Assembly: GCA_964057225.1 (NCBI GenBank)
Contig: OZ059900.1
Coordinates: 21,653,638-21,717,637 of the forward strand
Direction of reading: 5' to 3'
DNA: 64,000 bases
From: Auanema rhodensis
Lineage: Eukaryota > Nematoda > Chromadorea > Rhabditida > Rhabditidae
Shown here: positions 38,118 to 52,141 of the stretch, piece by piece
How positions within the stretch are numbered: the stretch's first letter is position 1
Layout of the letters: the number at the start of each line of letters is the position of its first letter
Made by a program: the position numbers and the translations under genes
The notes under the pieces: generated by a model
The model's input: the letters and a program-made list of their open reading frames with translations, nothing else
What the model was told of the DNA's origin: nothing
Database searches by the model: none

Positions 38118-41100
38118 CAGAATATGCTAATTTCCTTAATTTTCTAACCCCTGTTTTTTTGTCGTGAAAGTGGAACTAGACATTGTATTAACAATTTTGA
38201 GCTAGGTTTCATTGACATTGCATGAGTTTGAACACATGAAATCGTAAGTCAAAACCTTGTTTACAGCGAAATTTCCAAAAACTGGTTTTCCAGCATAATA
38301 AAATATTTCTCATGGGTATTACTGTGTTTTTGTATTTTTCTAGTGTTCAGCATGTAAAATGCTTCATTTTAGTATGTAACACGCTGAAATTCGTTGCATT
38401 TGACGACTCATATGAACAAAAATCGATTTAATCAATATTAGCCATAAGGGGCGTGCCCTCAGAATATGCTAATTTCCTTAATTTTCTAACCCCTGTTTTT
38501 TTGTCGTGAAAGTGGAACTAGACGTTGTACGAACAATTTTGAGCTAGGTTTCATTGACATTGCATGAGTTTGAACACATGAAATCGTAAGTCAAAACCTT
38601 GTTTACAGCGAAATTTCCAAAAACTGGTTTTCCAGCATAATAAAATATTTCTCATGGGTATTACTGTGTTTTTGTATTCTTCTAGTGTTCAGCATGTAAA
38701 ATGCTTCATTTTAGTATGTAACACGCTGAAATTCGTTGCATTTGACGACTCATATGAACAAAAATCGATTTAATCAATATTAGCCATAAGGGGCGTGCCC
38801 TCAGAATATGCTAATTTCCTTAATTTTCTAACCCCTGTTTTTTAGTCGTGAAAGTGGAACTAGACGTTGTACGAACAATTTTGAGCTAGGTTTCATTGAC
38901 ATTGCATGAGTTTGAACACATGAAATCGTAAGTCAAAACCTTGTTTACAGCGAACTTTCCAAAAACTGGTTTTCCAGCATAATAAAATATTTCTCATGGG
39001 TATTACTGTGTTTTTGTATTTTTCTAGTGTTCAGCATGTAAAATGCTTCATTTTAGTATGTAACACGCTGAAATTCGTTGCATTTGACGACTCATATGAA
39101 CAAAAATCGATTTAATCAATATTAGCCATAAGGGGCGTGCCCTCAGAATATGCTAATTTCCTTAATTTTCTAACCCCTGTTTTTTTGTCGTGAAAGTGGA
39201 ACTAGACGTTGTACGAACAATTTTGAGCTAGGTTTCATTGACATTGCATGAGTTTGAACACATGAAATCGTAAGTCAAAACCTTGTTTACAGCGAAATTT
39301 CCAAAAACTGGTTTTCCAGCATAATAAAATATTTCTCATGGGAAATACTGTGTTTTTGTATTTTTCTAGTGTTCAGCATGTAAAATGCTTCATTTTAGTA
39401 TGTAACACGCTGAAATTCGTTGCATTTGACGACTCATATGAACAAAAATCGATTTAATCAATATTAGCCATAAGGGGCGTGCCCTCAGAATATGCTAATT
39501 TCCTTAATTTTCTAACCCCTGTTTTTTTGTCGTGAAAGTGGAACTAGACGTTGTACGAACAATTTTGAGCTAGGTTTCATTGACATTGCATGAGTTTGAA
39601 CACATGAAATCGTAAGTCAAAACCTTGTTTACAGCGAAATTTCCAAAAACTGGTTTTCCAGCATAATAAAATATTTCTCATGGGAAATACTGTGTTTTTG
39701 TATTTTTCTAGTGTTCAGCATGTAAAATGCTTCATTTTAGTATGTAACACGCTGAAATTCGTTGCATTTGACGACTCATATGAACAAAAATCGATTTAAT
39801 CAATATTAGCCATAAGGGGCGTGCCCTCAGAATATGCTAATTTCCTTAATTTTCTAACCCCTGTTTTTTTGTCGTGAAAGTGGAACTAGACGTTGTACGA
39901 ACAATTTTGAGCTAGGTTTCATTGACATTGCATGAGTTTGAACACATGAAATCGTAAGTCAAAACCTTGTTTACAGCGAAATTTCCAAAAACTGGTTTTC
40001 CAGCATAATAAAATATTTCTCATGGGAAATACTGTGTTTTTGTATTTTTCTAGTGTTCAGCATGTGAAATGCTTCATTTTAGTATGTAACACGCTGAAAT
40101 TCGTTGCATTTGACGACTCATATGAACAAAAATCGATTTAATCAATATTAGCCATAAAGGGCGTGCCCTCAGAATATGCTAATTTCCTTAATTTTCTAAC
40201 CCCTGTTTTTTTGTCGTGAAAGTGGAACTAGACGTTGTAGGAACAATTTTGAGCTAGGTTTCATTGACATTGCATGAGTTTGAACACATGAAATCGTAAG
40301 TCAAAACCTTGTTTACAGCGAAATTTCCAAAAACTGGTTTTCCAGCATAATAAAATATTTCTCATGGGAAATACTGTGTTTTTGTATTTTTCTAGTGTTC
40401 AGCATGTAAAATGCTTCATTTTAGTATGTAACACGCTGAAATTCGTTGCATTTGACGACTCATATGAACAAAAATCGATTTAATCAATATTAGCCATAAG
40501 GGGCGTGCCCTCAGAATATGCTAATTTCCTTAATTTTCTAACCCCTGTTTTTTTGTCGTGAAAGTGGAACTAGACGTTGTAGGAACAATTTTGAGCTAGG
40601 TTTCATTGACATTGCATGAGTTTGAACACATGAAATCGTAAGTCAAAACCTTGTTTACAGCGAAATTTTCAAAAACTGGTTTTCCAGCATAATAAAATAT
40701 TTCTCATGGGAAATACTGTGTTTTTGTATTTTTCTAGTGTTCAGCATGTAAAATGCTTCATTTTAGTATGTAACACGCTGAAATTCGTTGCATTTGACGA
40801 CTCATATGAACAAAAATCGATTTAATCAATATTAGCCATAAAGGGCGTGCCCTCAGAATATGCTAATTTCCTTAATTTTCTAACCCCTGTTTTTTTGTCG
40901 TGAAAGTGGAACTAGACGTTGTAGGAACAATTTTGAGCTAGGTTTCATTGACATTGCATGAGTTTGAACACATGAAATCGTAAGTCAAAACCTTGTTTAC
41001 AGCGAAATTTTCAAAAACTGGTTTTCCAGCATAATAAAATATTTCTCATGGGAAATACTGTGTTTTTGTATTTTTCTAGTGTTCAGCATGTAAAATGCTT

Positions 41101-41195
41101 CATTTTAGTATGTAACACGCTGAAATTCGTTGCATTTGACGACTCATATGAACAAAAATCGATTTAATCAATATTAGCCATAAGGGGCGTGCCCT
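38118..41195. repeat. Subarray M113-M121
   Basis: Monomers start at 38118, 38460, 38802, 39144, 39486, 39828, 40170, 40512 and 40854. M113 has 'cattgtattaac' and 'gggtatt' but not g113a, so it looks like an early form of the haplotype abundant at 44-59 kb. M114 has 'gggtatt' and a private 'gtattcttct'. M115 combines t43a, a154c and 'gggtatt'. M118 (a239g) and M119-M121 ('tagg'; c158t in the last two) form a degraded pentamer P lacking the t258c member. Confidence 0.82.
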
Positions 41196-42905
41196 CAGAA
41201 TATGCTAATTTCCTTAATTTTCTAACCCCTGTTTTTTTGTCGTGAAAGTGGAACTAGACGTTGTACGAACAATTTTGAGCTAGGTTTCATTGACATTGCA
41301 TGAGTTTGAACACATGAAATCGTAAGTCAAAACCTTGTTTACAGCGAAATTTCCAAAAACTGGTTTTCCAGCATAATAAAATATTTCTCATGGGAAATAC
41401 TGTGTTTTTGTATTTTTCTAGTGTTCAGCATGTAAAATGCTTCATTTTAGTATGTAACACGCTGAAATTCGTTGCATTTGACGACTCATATGAACAAAAA
41501 TCGATTTAATCAATATTAGCCATAAGGGGCGTGCCCTCAGAATATGCTAATTTCCTTAATTTTCTAACCCCTGTTTTTTTGTCGTGAAAGTGGAACTAGA
41601 CGTTGTACGAACAATTTTGAGCTGGGTTTCATTGACATTGCATGAGTTTGAACACATGAAATCGTAAGTCAAAACCTTGTTTACAGCGAAATTTCCAAAA
41701 ACTGGTTTTCCAGCATAATAAAATATTTCTCATGGGAAATACTGTGTTTTTGTATTTTTCTAGTGTTCAGCATGTAAAATGCTTCATTTTAGTATGTAAC
41801 ACGCTGAAATTCGTTGCATTTGACGACTCATATGAACAAAAATCGATTTAATCAATATTAGCCATAAGGGGCGTGCCCTCAGAATATGCTAATTTCCTTA
41901 ATTTTCTAACCCCTGTTTTTTTGTCGTGAAAGTGGAACTAGACGTTGTACGAACAATTTTGAGCTAGGTTTCATTGACATTGCATGAGTTTGAACACATG
42001 AAATCGTAAGTCAAAACCTTGTTTACAGCGAAATTTCCAAAAACTGGTTTTCCAGCATAATAAAATATTTCTCATGGGAAATACTGTGTTTTTGTATTTT
42101 TCTAGTGTTCAGCATGTAAAATGCTTTATTTTAGTATGTAACACGCTGAAATTCGTTGCATTTGACGACTCATATGAACAAAAATCGATTTAATCAATAT
42201 TAGCCATAAGGGGCGTGCCCTCAGAATATGCTAATTTCCTTAATTTTCTAACCCCTGTTTTTTTGTCGTGAAAGTGGAACTAGACGTTGTACGAACAATT
42301 TTGAGCTGGGTTTCATTGACATTGCATGAGTTTGAACACATGAAATCGTAAGTCAAAACCTTGTTTACAGCGAAATTTCCAAAAACTGGTTTTCCAGCAT
42401 AATAAAATATTTCTCATGGGAAATACTGTGTTTTTGTATTTTTCTAGTGTTCAGCATGTAAAATGCTTCATTTTAGTATGTAACACGCTGAAATTCGTTG
42501 CATTTGACGACTCATATGAACAAAAATCGATTTAATCAATATTAGCCATAAGGGGCGTGCCCTCAGAATATGCTAATTTCCTTAATTTTCTAACCCCTGT
42601 TTTTTAGTCGTGAAAGTGGAACTAGACGTTGTACGAACAATTTTGAGCTAGGTTTCATTGACATTGCATGAGTTTGAACACATGAAATCGTAAGTCAAAA
42701 CCTTGTTTACAGCGAAATTTCCAAAAACTGGTTTTCCAGCATAATAAAATATTTCTCATGGGAAATACTGTGTTTTTGTATTTTTCTAGTGTTCAGCATG
42801 TAAAATGCTTCATTTTAGTATGTAACACGCTGAAATTCGTTGCATTTGACGACTCATATGAACAAAAATCGATTTAATCAATATTAGCCATAAGGGGCGT
42901 GCCCT
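41196..42905. repeat. Pentamer Q, copy 1 (M122-M126, 1710 bp)
   Basis: Monomers start at 41196, 41538, 41880, 42222 and 42564. Order: plain 'tacg'; a87g ('gagctggg'); c248t ('gctttat'); a87g; t43a ('ttttttag'). All end 'aagggg'. Confidence 0.93.
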
Positions 42906-44615
42906 CAGAATATGCTAATTTCCTTAATTTTCTAACCCCTGTTTTTTTGTCGTGAAAGTGGAACTAGACGTTGTACGAACAATTTTGAGCTAGGTTTCAT
43001 TGACATTGCATGAGTTTGAACACATGAAATCGTAAGTCAAAACCTTGTTTACAGCGAAATTTCCAAAAACTGGTTTTCCAGCATAATAAAATATTTCTCA
43101 TGGGAAATACTGTGTTTTTGTATTTTTCTAGTGTTCAGCATGTAAAATGCTTCATTTTAGTATGTAACACGCTGAAATTCGTTGCATTTGACGACTCATA
43201 TGAACAAAAATCGATTTAATCAATATTAGCCATAAGGGGCGTGCCCTCAGAATATGCTAATTTCCTTAATTTTCTAACCCCTGTTTTTTTGTCGTGAAAG
43301 TGGAACTAGACGTTGTACGAACAATTTTGAGCTGGGTTTCATTGACATTGCATGAGTTTGAACACATGAAATCGTAAGTCAAAACCTTGTTTACAGCGAA
43401 ATTTCCAAAAACTGGTTTTCCAGCATAATAAAATATTTCTCATGGGAAATACTGTGTTTTTGTATTTTTCTAGTGTTCAGCATGTAAAATGCTTCATTTT
43501 AGTATGTAACACGCTGAAATTCGTTGCATTTGACGACTCATATGAACAAAAATCGATTTAATCAATATTAGCCATAAGGGGCGTGCCCTCAGAATATGCT
43601 AATTTCCTTAATTTTCTAACCCCTGTTTTTTTGTCGTGAAAGTGGAACTAGACGTTGTACGAACAATTTTGAGCTAGGTTTCATTGACATTGCATGAGTT
43701 TGAACACATGAAATCGTAAGTCAAAACCTTGTTTACAGCGAAATTTCCAAAAACTGGTTTTCCAGCATAATAAAATATTTCTCATGGGAAATACTGTGTT
43801 TTTGTATTTTTCTAGTGTTCAGCATGTAAAATGCTTTATTTTAGTATGTAACACGCTGAAATTCGTTGCATTTGACGACTCATATGAACAAAAATCGATT
43901 TAATCAATATTAGCCATAAGGGGCGTGCCCTCAGAATATGCTAATTTCCTTAATTTTCTAACCCCTGTTTTTTTGTCGTGAAAGTGGAACTAGACGTTGT
44001 ACGAACAATTTTGAGCTGGGTTTCATTGACATTGCATGAGTTTGAACACATGAAATCGTAAGTCAAAACCTTGTTTACAGCGAAATTTCCAAAAACTGGT
44101 TTTCCAGCATAATAAAATATTTCTCATGGGAAATACTGTGTTTTTGTATTTTTCTAGTGTTCAGCATGTAAAATGCTTCATTTTAGTATGTAACACGCTG
44201 AAATTCGTTGCATTTGACGACTCATATGAACAAAAATCGATTTAATCAATATTAGCCATAAGGGGCGTGCCCTCAGAATATGCTAATTTCCTTAATTTTC
44301 TAACCCCTGTTTTTTAGTCGTGAAAGTGGAACTAGACGTTGTACGAACAATTTTGAGCTAGGTTTCATTGACATTGCATGAGTTTGAACACATGAAATCG
44401 TAAGTCAAAACCTTGTTTACAGCGAAATTTCCAAAAACTGGTTTTCCAGCATAATAAAATATTTCTCATGGGAAATACTGTGTTTTTGTATTTTTCTAGT
44501 GTTCAGCATGTAAAATGCTTCATTTTAGTATGTAACACGCTGAAATTCGTTGCATTTGACGACTCATATGAACAAAAATCGATTTAATCAATATTAGCCA
44601 TAAAGGGCGTGCCCT
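42906..44615. repeat. Pentamer Q, copy 2 (M127-M131, 1710 bp)
   Basis: Monomers start at 42906, 43248, 43590, 43932 and 44274. The order is identical to copy 1. The clearest difference I noticed is the end of M131, 'aaaggg' in place of 'aagggg', next to the start of the 343-bp haplotype monomers. Confidence 0.93.
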
Positions 44616-45300
44616 CAGAATATGCTAATTTCCTTAATTTTCTAACCCCTGTTTTTTTGTCGTGAAAGTGGAACTAGACATTGTATTAACAATTTTGAGC
44701 TAGGTTTCATTGACATTGCATGAGTTTAAACACATGAAATCGTAAGTCAAAACCTTGTTTACAGCGAAATTTCCAAAAACTGGTTTTCCAGCATAATAAA
44801 ATATTTCTCATGGGTATTACTGTGTTTTTGTATTTTTCTAGTGTTCAGCATGTAAAATGCTTCATTTTAGTATGTAACACGCTGAAATTCGTTGCATTTG
44901 ACGACTCATATGAACAAAAATCGATTTAATCAATATTAGCCATAAGGGGGCGTGCCCTCAGAATATGCTAATTTCCTTAATTTTCTAACCCCTGTTTTTT
45001 TGTCGTGAAAGTGGAACTAGACGTTGTACGAACAATTTTGAGCTAGGTTTCATTGACATTGCATGAGTTTGAACACATGAAATCGTAAGTCAAAACCTTG
45101 TTTACAGCGAAATTTCCAAAAACTGGTTTTCCAGCATAATAAAATATTTCTCATGGGAAATACTGTGTTTTTGTATTTTTCTAGTGTTCAGCATGTAAAA
45201 TGCTTCATTTTAGTATGTAACACGCTGAAATTCGTTGCATTTGACGACTCATATGAACAAAAATCGATTTAATCAATATTAGCCATAAAGGGCGTGCCCT
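44616..45300. repeat. Haplotype-H dimer (M132-M133)
   Basis: M132 (44616-44958, 343 bp) carries the linked set g65a, c71t, g72t ('cattgtatta'), g113a ('gtttaaac', a PmeI site at 44724-44731), a200t, a202t ('gggtatt') and an extra G ('aagggggcg'). M133 is a plain 'tacg' monomer ending 'aaaggg'. M134 (45301) repeats M132, so the pair is a 685-bp tandem dimer. H monomers elsewhere are M154, M156 (without the extra G), M157, M168 and M174. M166 is a partial form. Confidence 0.92.
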
Positions 45301-48300
45301 CAGAATATGCTAATTTCCTTAATTTTCTAACCCCTGTTTTTTTGTCGTGAAAGTGGAACTAGACATTGTATTAACAATTTTGAGCTAGGTTTCATTGACA
45401 TTGCATGAGTTTAAACACATGAAATCGTAAGTCAAAACCTTGTTTACAGCGAAATTTCCAAAAACTGGTTTTCCAGCATAATAAAATATTTCTCATGGGT
45501 ATTACTGTGTTTTTGTATTTTTCTAGTGTTCAGCATGTAAAATGCTTCATTTTAGTATGTAACACGCTGAAATTCGTTGCATTTGACGACTCATATGAAC
45601 AAAAATCGATTTAATCAATATTAGCCATAAGGGGGCGTGCCCTCAGAATATGCTAATTTCCTTAATTTTCTAACCCCTGTTTTTTTGTCGTGAAAGTGGA
45701 ACTAGACGTTGTACGAACAATTTTGAGCTAGGTTTCATTGACATTGCATGAGTTTGAACACATGAAATCGTAAGTCAAAACCTTGTTTACAGCGAAATTT
45801 CCAAAAACTGGTTTTCCAGCATAATAAAATATTTCTCATGGGAAATACTGTGTTTTTGTATTTTTCTAGTGTTCAGCATGTAAAATGCTTCATTTTAGTA
45901 TGTAACACGCTGAAATTCGTTGCATTTGACGACTCATATGAACAAAAATCGATTTAATCAATATTAGCCATAAGGGGCGTGCCCTCAGAATATGCTAATT
46001 TCCTTAATTTTCTAACCCCTGTTTTTTTGTCGTGAAAGTGGAACCAGACGTTGTACGAACAATTTTGAGCTAGGTTTCATTGACATTGCATGAGTTTGAA
46101 CACATGAAATCGTAAGTCAAAACCTTGTTTACAGCGAAATTTCCAAAAACTGGTTTTCCAGCATAATAAAATATTTCTCATGGGAAATACTGTGTTTTTG
46201 TATTTTTCTAGTGTTCAGCATGTGAAATGCTTCATTTTAGTATGTAACACGCTGAAATTCGTTGCATTTGACGACTCATATGAACAAAAATCGATTTAAT
46301 CAATATTAGCCATAAAGGGCGTGCCCTCAGAATATGCTAATTTCCTTAATTTTCTAACCCCTGTTTTTTTGTCGTGAAAGTGGAACTAGACGTTGTAGGA
46401 ACAATTTTGAGCTAGGTTTCATTGACATTGCATGAGTTTGAACACATGAAATCGTAAGTCAAAACCTTGTTTACAGCGAAATTTCCAAAAACTGGTTTTC
46501 CAGCATAATAAAATATTTCTCACGGGAAATACTGTGTTTTTGTATTTTTCTAGTGTTCAGCATGTAAAATGCTTCATTTTAGTATGTAACACGCTGAAAT
46601 TCGTTGCATTTGACGACTCATATGAACAAAAATCGATTTAATCAATATTAGCCATAAGGGGCGTGCCCTCAGAATATGCTAATTTCCTTAATTTTCTAAC
46701 CCCTGTTTTTTTGTCGTGAAAGTGGAACTAGACGTTGTACGAACAATTTTGAGCTAGGTTTCATTGACATTGCATGAGTTTGAACACATGAAATCGTAAG
46801 TCAAAACCTTGTTTACAGCGAAATTTCCAAAAACTGGTTTTCCAGCATAATAAAATTATTCTCATGGGAAATACTGTGTTTTTGTATTTTTCTAGTGTTC
46901 AGCATGTAAAATGCTTCATTTTAGTATGTAACACGCTGAAATTCGTTGCATTTGACGACTCATATGAACAAAAATCGATTTAATCAATATTAGCCATAAG
47001 GGGCGTGCCCTCAGAATATGCTAATTTCCTTAATTTTCTAACCCCTGTTTTTTTGTCGTGAAAGTGGAACTAGACGTTGTACGAACAATTTTGAGCTAGG
47101 TTTCATTGACATTGCATGAGTTTGAACACATGAAATCGTAAGTCAAAACCTTGTTTACAGCGAAATTTCCAAAAACTGGTTTTCCAGCATAATAAAATAT
47201 TTCTCATGGGAAATACTGTGTTTTTGTATTTTTCTAGTGTTCAGCATGTAAAATGCTTCATTTTAGTATGTAACACGCTGAAATTCGTTGCATTTGACGA
47301 CTCATATGAACAAAAATCGATTTAATCAATATTAGCCATAAAGGGCGTGCCCTCAGAATATGCTAATTTCCTTAATTTTCTAACCCCTGTTTTTTTGTCG
47401 TGAAAGTGGAACTAGACGTTGTAGGAACAATTTTGAGCTAGGTTTCATTGACATTGCATGAGTTTGAACACATGAAATCGTAAGTCAAAACCTTGTTTAC
47501 AGCGAAATTTTCAAAAACTGGTTTTCCAGCATAATAAAATATTTCTCATGGGAAATACTGTGTTTTTGTATTTTTCTAGTGTTCAGCATGTAAAATGCTT
47601 CATTTTAGTATGTAACACGCTGAAATTCGTTGCATTTGACGACTCATATGAACAAAAATCGATTTAATCAATATTAGCCATAAGGGGCGTGCCCTCAGAA
47701 TATGCTAATTTCCTTAATTTTCTAACCCCTGTTTTTTTGTCGTGAAAGTGGAACTAGTCGTTGTACGAACAATTTTGAGCTAGGTTTCATTGACATTGCA
47801 TGAGTTTGAACACATGAAATCGTAAGTCAAAACCTTGTTTACAGCGAAATTTCCAAAAACTGGTTTTCCAGCATAATAAAATATTTCTCATGGGAAATAC
47901 TGTGTTTTTGTATTTTTCTAGTGTTCAGCATGTAAAATGCTTCATTTTAGTATGTAACACGCTGAAATTCGTTGCATTTGACGACTCATATGAACAAAAA
48001 TCGATTTAATCAATATTAGCCATAAAGGGCGTGCCCTCAGAATATGCTAATTTCCTTAATTTTCTAACCCCTGTTTTTTTGTCGTGAAAGTGGAACTAGA
48101 CGTTGTAGGAACAATTTTGAGCTAGGTTTCATTGACATTGCATGAGTTTGAACACATGAAATCGTAAGTCAAAACCTTGTTTACAGCGAAATTTTCAAAA
48201 ACTGGTTTTCCAGCATAATAAAATATTTCTCATGGGAAATACTGTGTTTTTGTATTTTTCTAGTGTTCAGCATGTAAAATGCTTCATTTTAGTATGTAAC

Positions 48301-50431
48301 ACGCTGAAATTCGTTGCATTTGACGACTCATATGAACAAAAATCGATTTAATCAATATTAGCCATAAGGGGCGTGCCCTCAGAATATGCTAATTTCCTTA
48401 ATTTTCTAACCCCTGTTTTTTTGTCGTGAAAGTGGAACTAGTCGTTGTACGAACAATTTTGAGCTAGGTTTCATTGACATTGCATGAGTTTGAACACATG
48501 AAATCGTAAGTCAAAACCTTGTTTACAGCGAAATTTCCAAAAACTGGTTTTCCAGCATAATAAAATATTTCTCATGGGAAATACTGTGTTTTTGTATTTT
48601 TCTAGTGTTCAGCATGTAAAATGCTTCATTTTAGTATGTAACACGCTGAAATTCGTTGCATTTGACGACTCATATGAACAAAAATCGATTTAATCAATAT
48701 TAGCCATAAGGGGCGTGCCCTCAGAATATGCTAATTTCCTTAATTTTCTAACCCCTGTTTTTTTGTCGTGAAAGTGGAACTAGACGTTGTACGAACAATT
48801 TTGAGCTAGGTTTCATTGACATTGCATGAGTTTGAACACATGAAATCGTAAGTCAAAACCTTGTTTACAGCGAAATTTCCAAAAACTGGTTTTCCAGCAT
48901 AATAAAATATTTCTCATGGGAAATACTGTGTTTTTGTATTTTTCTAGTGTTCAGCATGTAAAATGCTTCATTTTAGTATGTAACACGCTGAAATTCGTTG
49001 CATTTGACGACTCATATGAACAAAAATCGATTTAATCAATATTAGCCATAAGGGGCGTGCCCTCAGAATATGCTAATTTCCTTAATTTTCTAACCCCTGT
49101 TTTTTTGTCGTGAAAGTGGAACTAGTCGTTGTACGAACAATTTTGAGCTAGGTTTCATTGACATTGCATGAGTTTGAACACATGAAATCGTAAGTCAAAA
49201 CCTTGTTTACAGCGAAATTTCCAAAAACTGGTTTTCCAGCATAATAAAATATTTCTCATGGGAAATACTGTGTTTTTGTATTTTTCTAGTGTTCAGCATG
49301 TAAAATGCTTCATTTTAGTATGTAACACGCTGAAATTCGTTGCATTTGACGACTCATATGAACAAAAATCGATTTAATCAATATTAGCCATAAGGGGCGT
49401 GCCCTCAGAATATGCTAATTTCCTTAATTTTCTAACCCCTGTTTTTTTGTCGTGAAAGTGGAACTAGACGTTGTACGAACAATTTTGAGCTAGGTTTCAT
49501 TGACATTGCATGAGTTTGAACACATGAAATCGTAAGTCAAAACCTTGTTTACAGCGAAATTTCCAAAAACTGGTTTTCCAGCATAATAAAATTATTCTCA
49601 TGGGAAATACTGTGTTTTTGTATTTTTCTAGTGTTCAGCATGTAAAATGCTTCATTTTAGTATGTAACACGCTGAAATTCGTTGCATTTGACGACTCATA
49701 TGAACAAAAATCGATTTAATCAATATTAGCCATAAGGGGCGTGCCCTCAGAATATGCTAATTTCCTTAATTTTCTAACCCCTGTTTTTTTGTCGTGAAAG
49801 TGGAACTAGACGTTGTACGAACAATTTTGAGCTAGGTTTCATTGACATTGCATGAGTTTGAACACATGAAATCGTAAGTCAAAACCTTGTTTACAGCGAA
49901 ATTTCCAAAAACTGGTTTTCCAGCATAATAAAATATTTCTCATGGGAAATACTGTGTTTTTGTATTTTTCTAGTGTTCAGCATGTAAAATGCTTCATTTT
50001 AGTATGTAACACGCTGAAATTCGTTGCATTTGACGACTCATATGAACAAAAATCGATTTAATCAATATTAGCCATAAAGGGCGTGCCCTCAGAATATGCT
50101 AATTTCCTTAATTTTCTAACCCCTGTTTTTTTGTCGTGAAAGTGGAACTAGACGTTGTAGGAACAATTTTGAGCTAGGTTTCATTGACATTGCATGAGTT
50201 TGAACACATGAAATCGTAAGTCAAAACCTTGTTTACAGCGAAATTTCCAAAAACTGGTTTTCCAGCATAATAAAATATTTCTCATGGGAAATACTGTGTT
50301 TTTGTATTTTTCTAGTGTTCAGCATGTAAAATGCTTCATTTTAGTACGTAACACGCTGAAATTCGTTGTATTTGACGACTCATATGAACAAAAATCGATT
50401 TAATCAATATTAGCCATAAGGGGCGTGCCCT
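45301..50431. repeat. Large duplicated block, copy A (M134-M148)
   Basis: Monomers start at 45301, 45644, 45986, 46328, 46670, 47012, 47354, 47696, 48038, 48380, 48722, 49064, 49406, 49748 and 50090. Order: H (343 bp); plain; t60c ('ggaaccagacg') with a239g; 'tagg'; 'aaaattattctc'; plain; c158t; a63t ('actagt'); c158t; a63t; plain; a63t; 'aaaattattctc'; plain; 'tagg'. The same fifteen-monomer order starts again at 58984, 13683 bp downstream. Private to this copy are 'ctcacggga' in M137 and 'gttgtattt' in M148, the latter beyond the part the window lets me compare. Confidence 0.95.
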
Positions 50432-52141
50432 CAGAATATGCTAATTTCCTTAATTTTCTAACCCCTGTTTTTTTGTCGTGAAAGTGGAACTAGACGTTGT
50501 ACGAACAATTTTGAGCTAGGTTTCATTGACATTGCATGAGTTTGAACACATGAAATCGTAAGTCAAAACCTTGTTTACAGCGAAATTTTCAAAAACTGGT
50601 TTTCCAGCATAATAAAATATTTCTCATGGGAAATACTGTGTTTTTGTATTTTTCTAGTGTTCAGCATGTAAAATGCTTCATTTTAGTATGTAACACGCTG
50701 AAATTCGTTGCATTTGACGACTCATATGAACAAAAATCGATTTAATCAATATTAGCCATAAGGGGCGTGCCCTCAGAATATGCTAATTTCCTTAATTTTC
50801 TAACCCCTGTTTTTTTGTCGTGAAAGTGGAACTAGACGTTGTACGAACAATTTTGAGCTAGGTTTCATTGACATTGCATGAGTTTGAACACATGAAATCG
50901 TAAGTCAAAACCTTGTTTACAGCGAAATTTCCAAAAACTGGTTTTCCAGCATAATAAAATATTTCTCATGGGAAATACTGTGTTTTTGTATTTTTCTAGT
51001 GTTCAGCATGTAAAATGCTTCTTTTTAGTATGTAACACGCTGAAATTCGTTGCATTTGACGACTCATATGAACAAAAATCGATTTAATCAATATTAGCCA
51101 TAAGGGGCGTGCCCTCAGAATATGCTAATTTCCTTAATTTTCTAACCCCTGTTTTTTTGTCGTGAAAGTGGAACTAGACGTTGTACGAACAATTTTGAGC
51201 TGGGTTTCATTGACATTGCATGAGTTTGAACACATGAAATCGTAAGTCAAAACCTTGTTTACAGCGAAATTTCCAAAAACTGGTTTTCCAGCATAATAAA
51301 ATATTTCTCATGGGAAATACTGTGTTTTTGTATTTTTCTAGTGTTCAGCATGTAAAATGCTTCATTTTAGTATGTAACACGCTGAAATTCGTTGCATTTG
51401 ACGACTCATATGAACAAAAATCGATTTAATCAATATTAGCCATAAGGGGCGTGCCCTCAGAATATGCTAATTTCCTTAATTTTCTAACCCCTGTTTTTTT
51501 GTCGTGAAAGTGGAACTAGACGTTGTACGAACAATTTTGAGCTAGGTTTCATTGACATTGCATGAGTTTGAACACATGAAATCGTAAGTCAAAACCTTGT
51601 TTACAGCGAAATTTCCAAAAACTGGTTTTCCAGCATAATAAAATATTTCTCATGGGAAATACTGTGTTTTTGTATTTTTCTAGTGTTCAGCATGTAAAAT
51701 GCTTTATTTTAGTATGTAACACGCTGAAATTCGTTGCATTTGACGACTCATATGAACAAAAATCGATTTAATCAATATTAGCCATAAGGGGCGTGCCCTC
51801 AGAATATGCTAATTTCCTTAATTTTCTAACCCCTGTTTTTTAGTCGTGAAAGTGGAACTAGACGTTGTACGAACAATTTTGAGCTAGGTTTCATTGACAT
51901 TGCATGAGTTTGAACACATGAAATCGTAAGTCAAAACCTTGTTTACAGCGAAATTTCCAAAAACTGGTTTTCCAGCATAATAAAATATTTCTCATGGGAA
52001 ATACTGTGTTTTTGTATTTTTCTAGTGTTCAGCATGTAAAATGCTTCATTTTAGTATGTAACACGCTGAAATTCGTTGCATTTGACGACTCATATGAACA
52101 AAAATCGATTTAATCAATATTAGCCATAAAGGGCGTGCCCT
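50432..52141. repeat. Subarray M149-M153, a87g / c248t / t43a order
   Basis: Monomers start at 50432, 50774, 51116, 51458 and 51800. M149 has 'tacg' with c158t, an unusual pairing that suggests recombination between two monomer types. M150 has 'gcttcttttt' (a249t). M151 a87g, M152 c248t and M153 t43a follow the same order as M163-M165 and are then joined to an H monomer, as M165 is. Confidence 0.85.
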
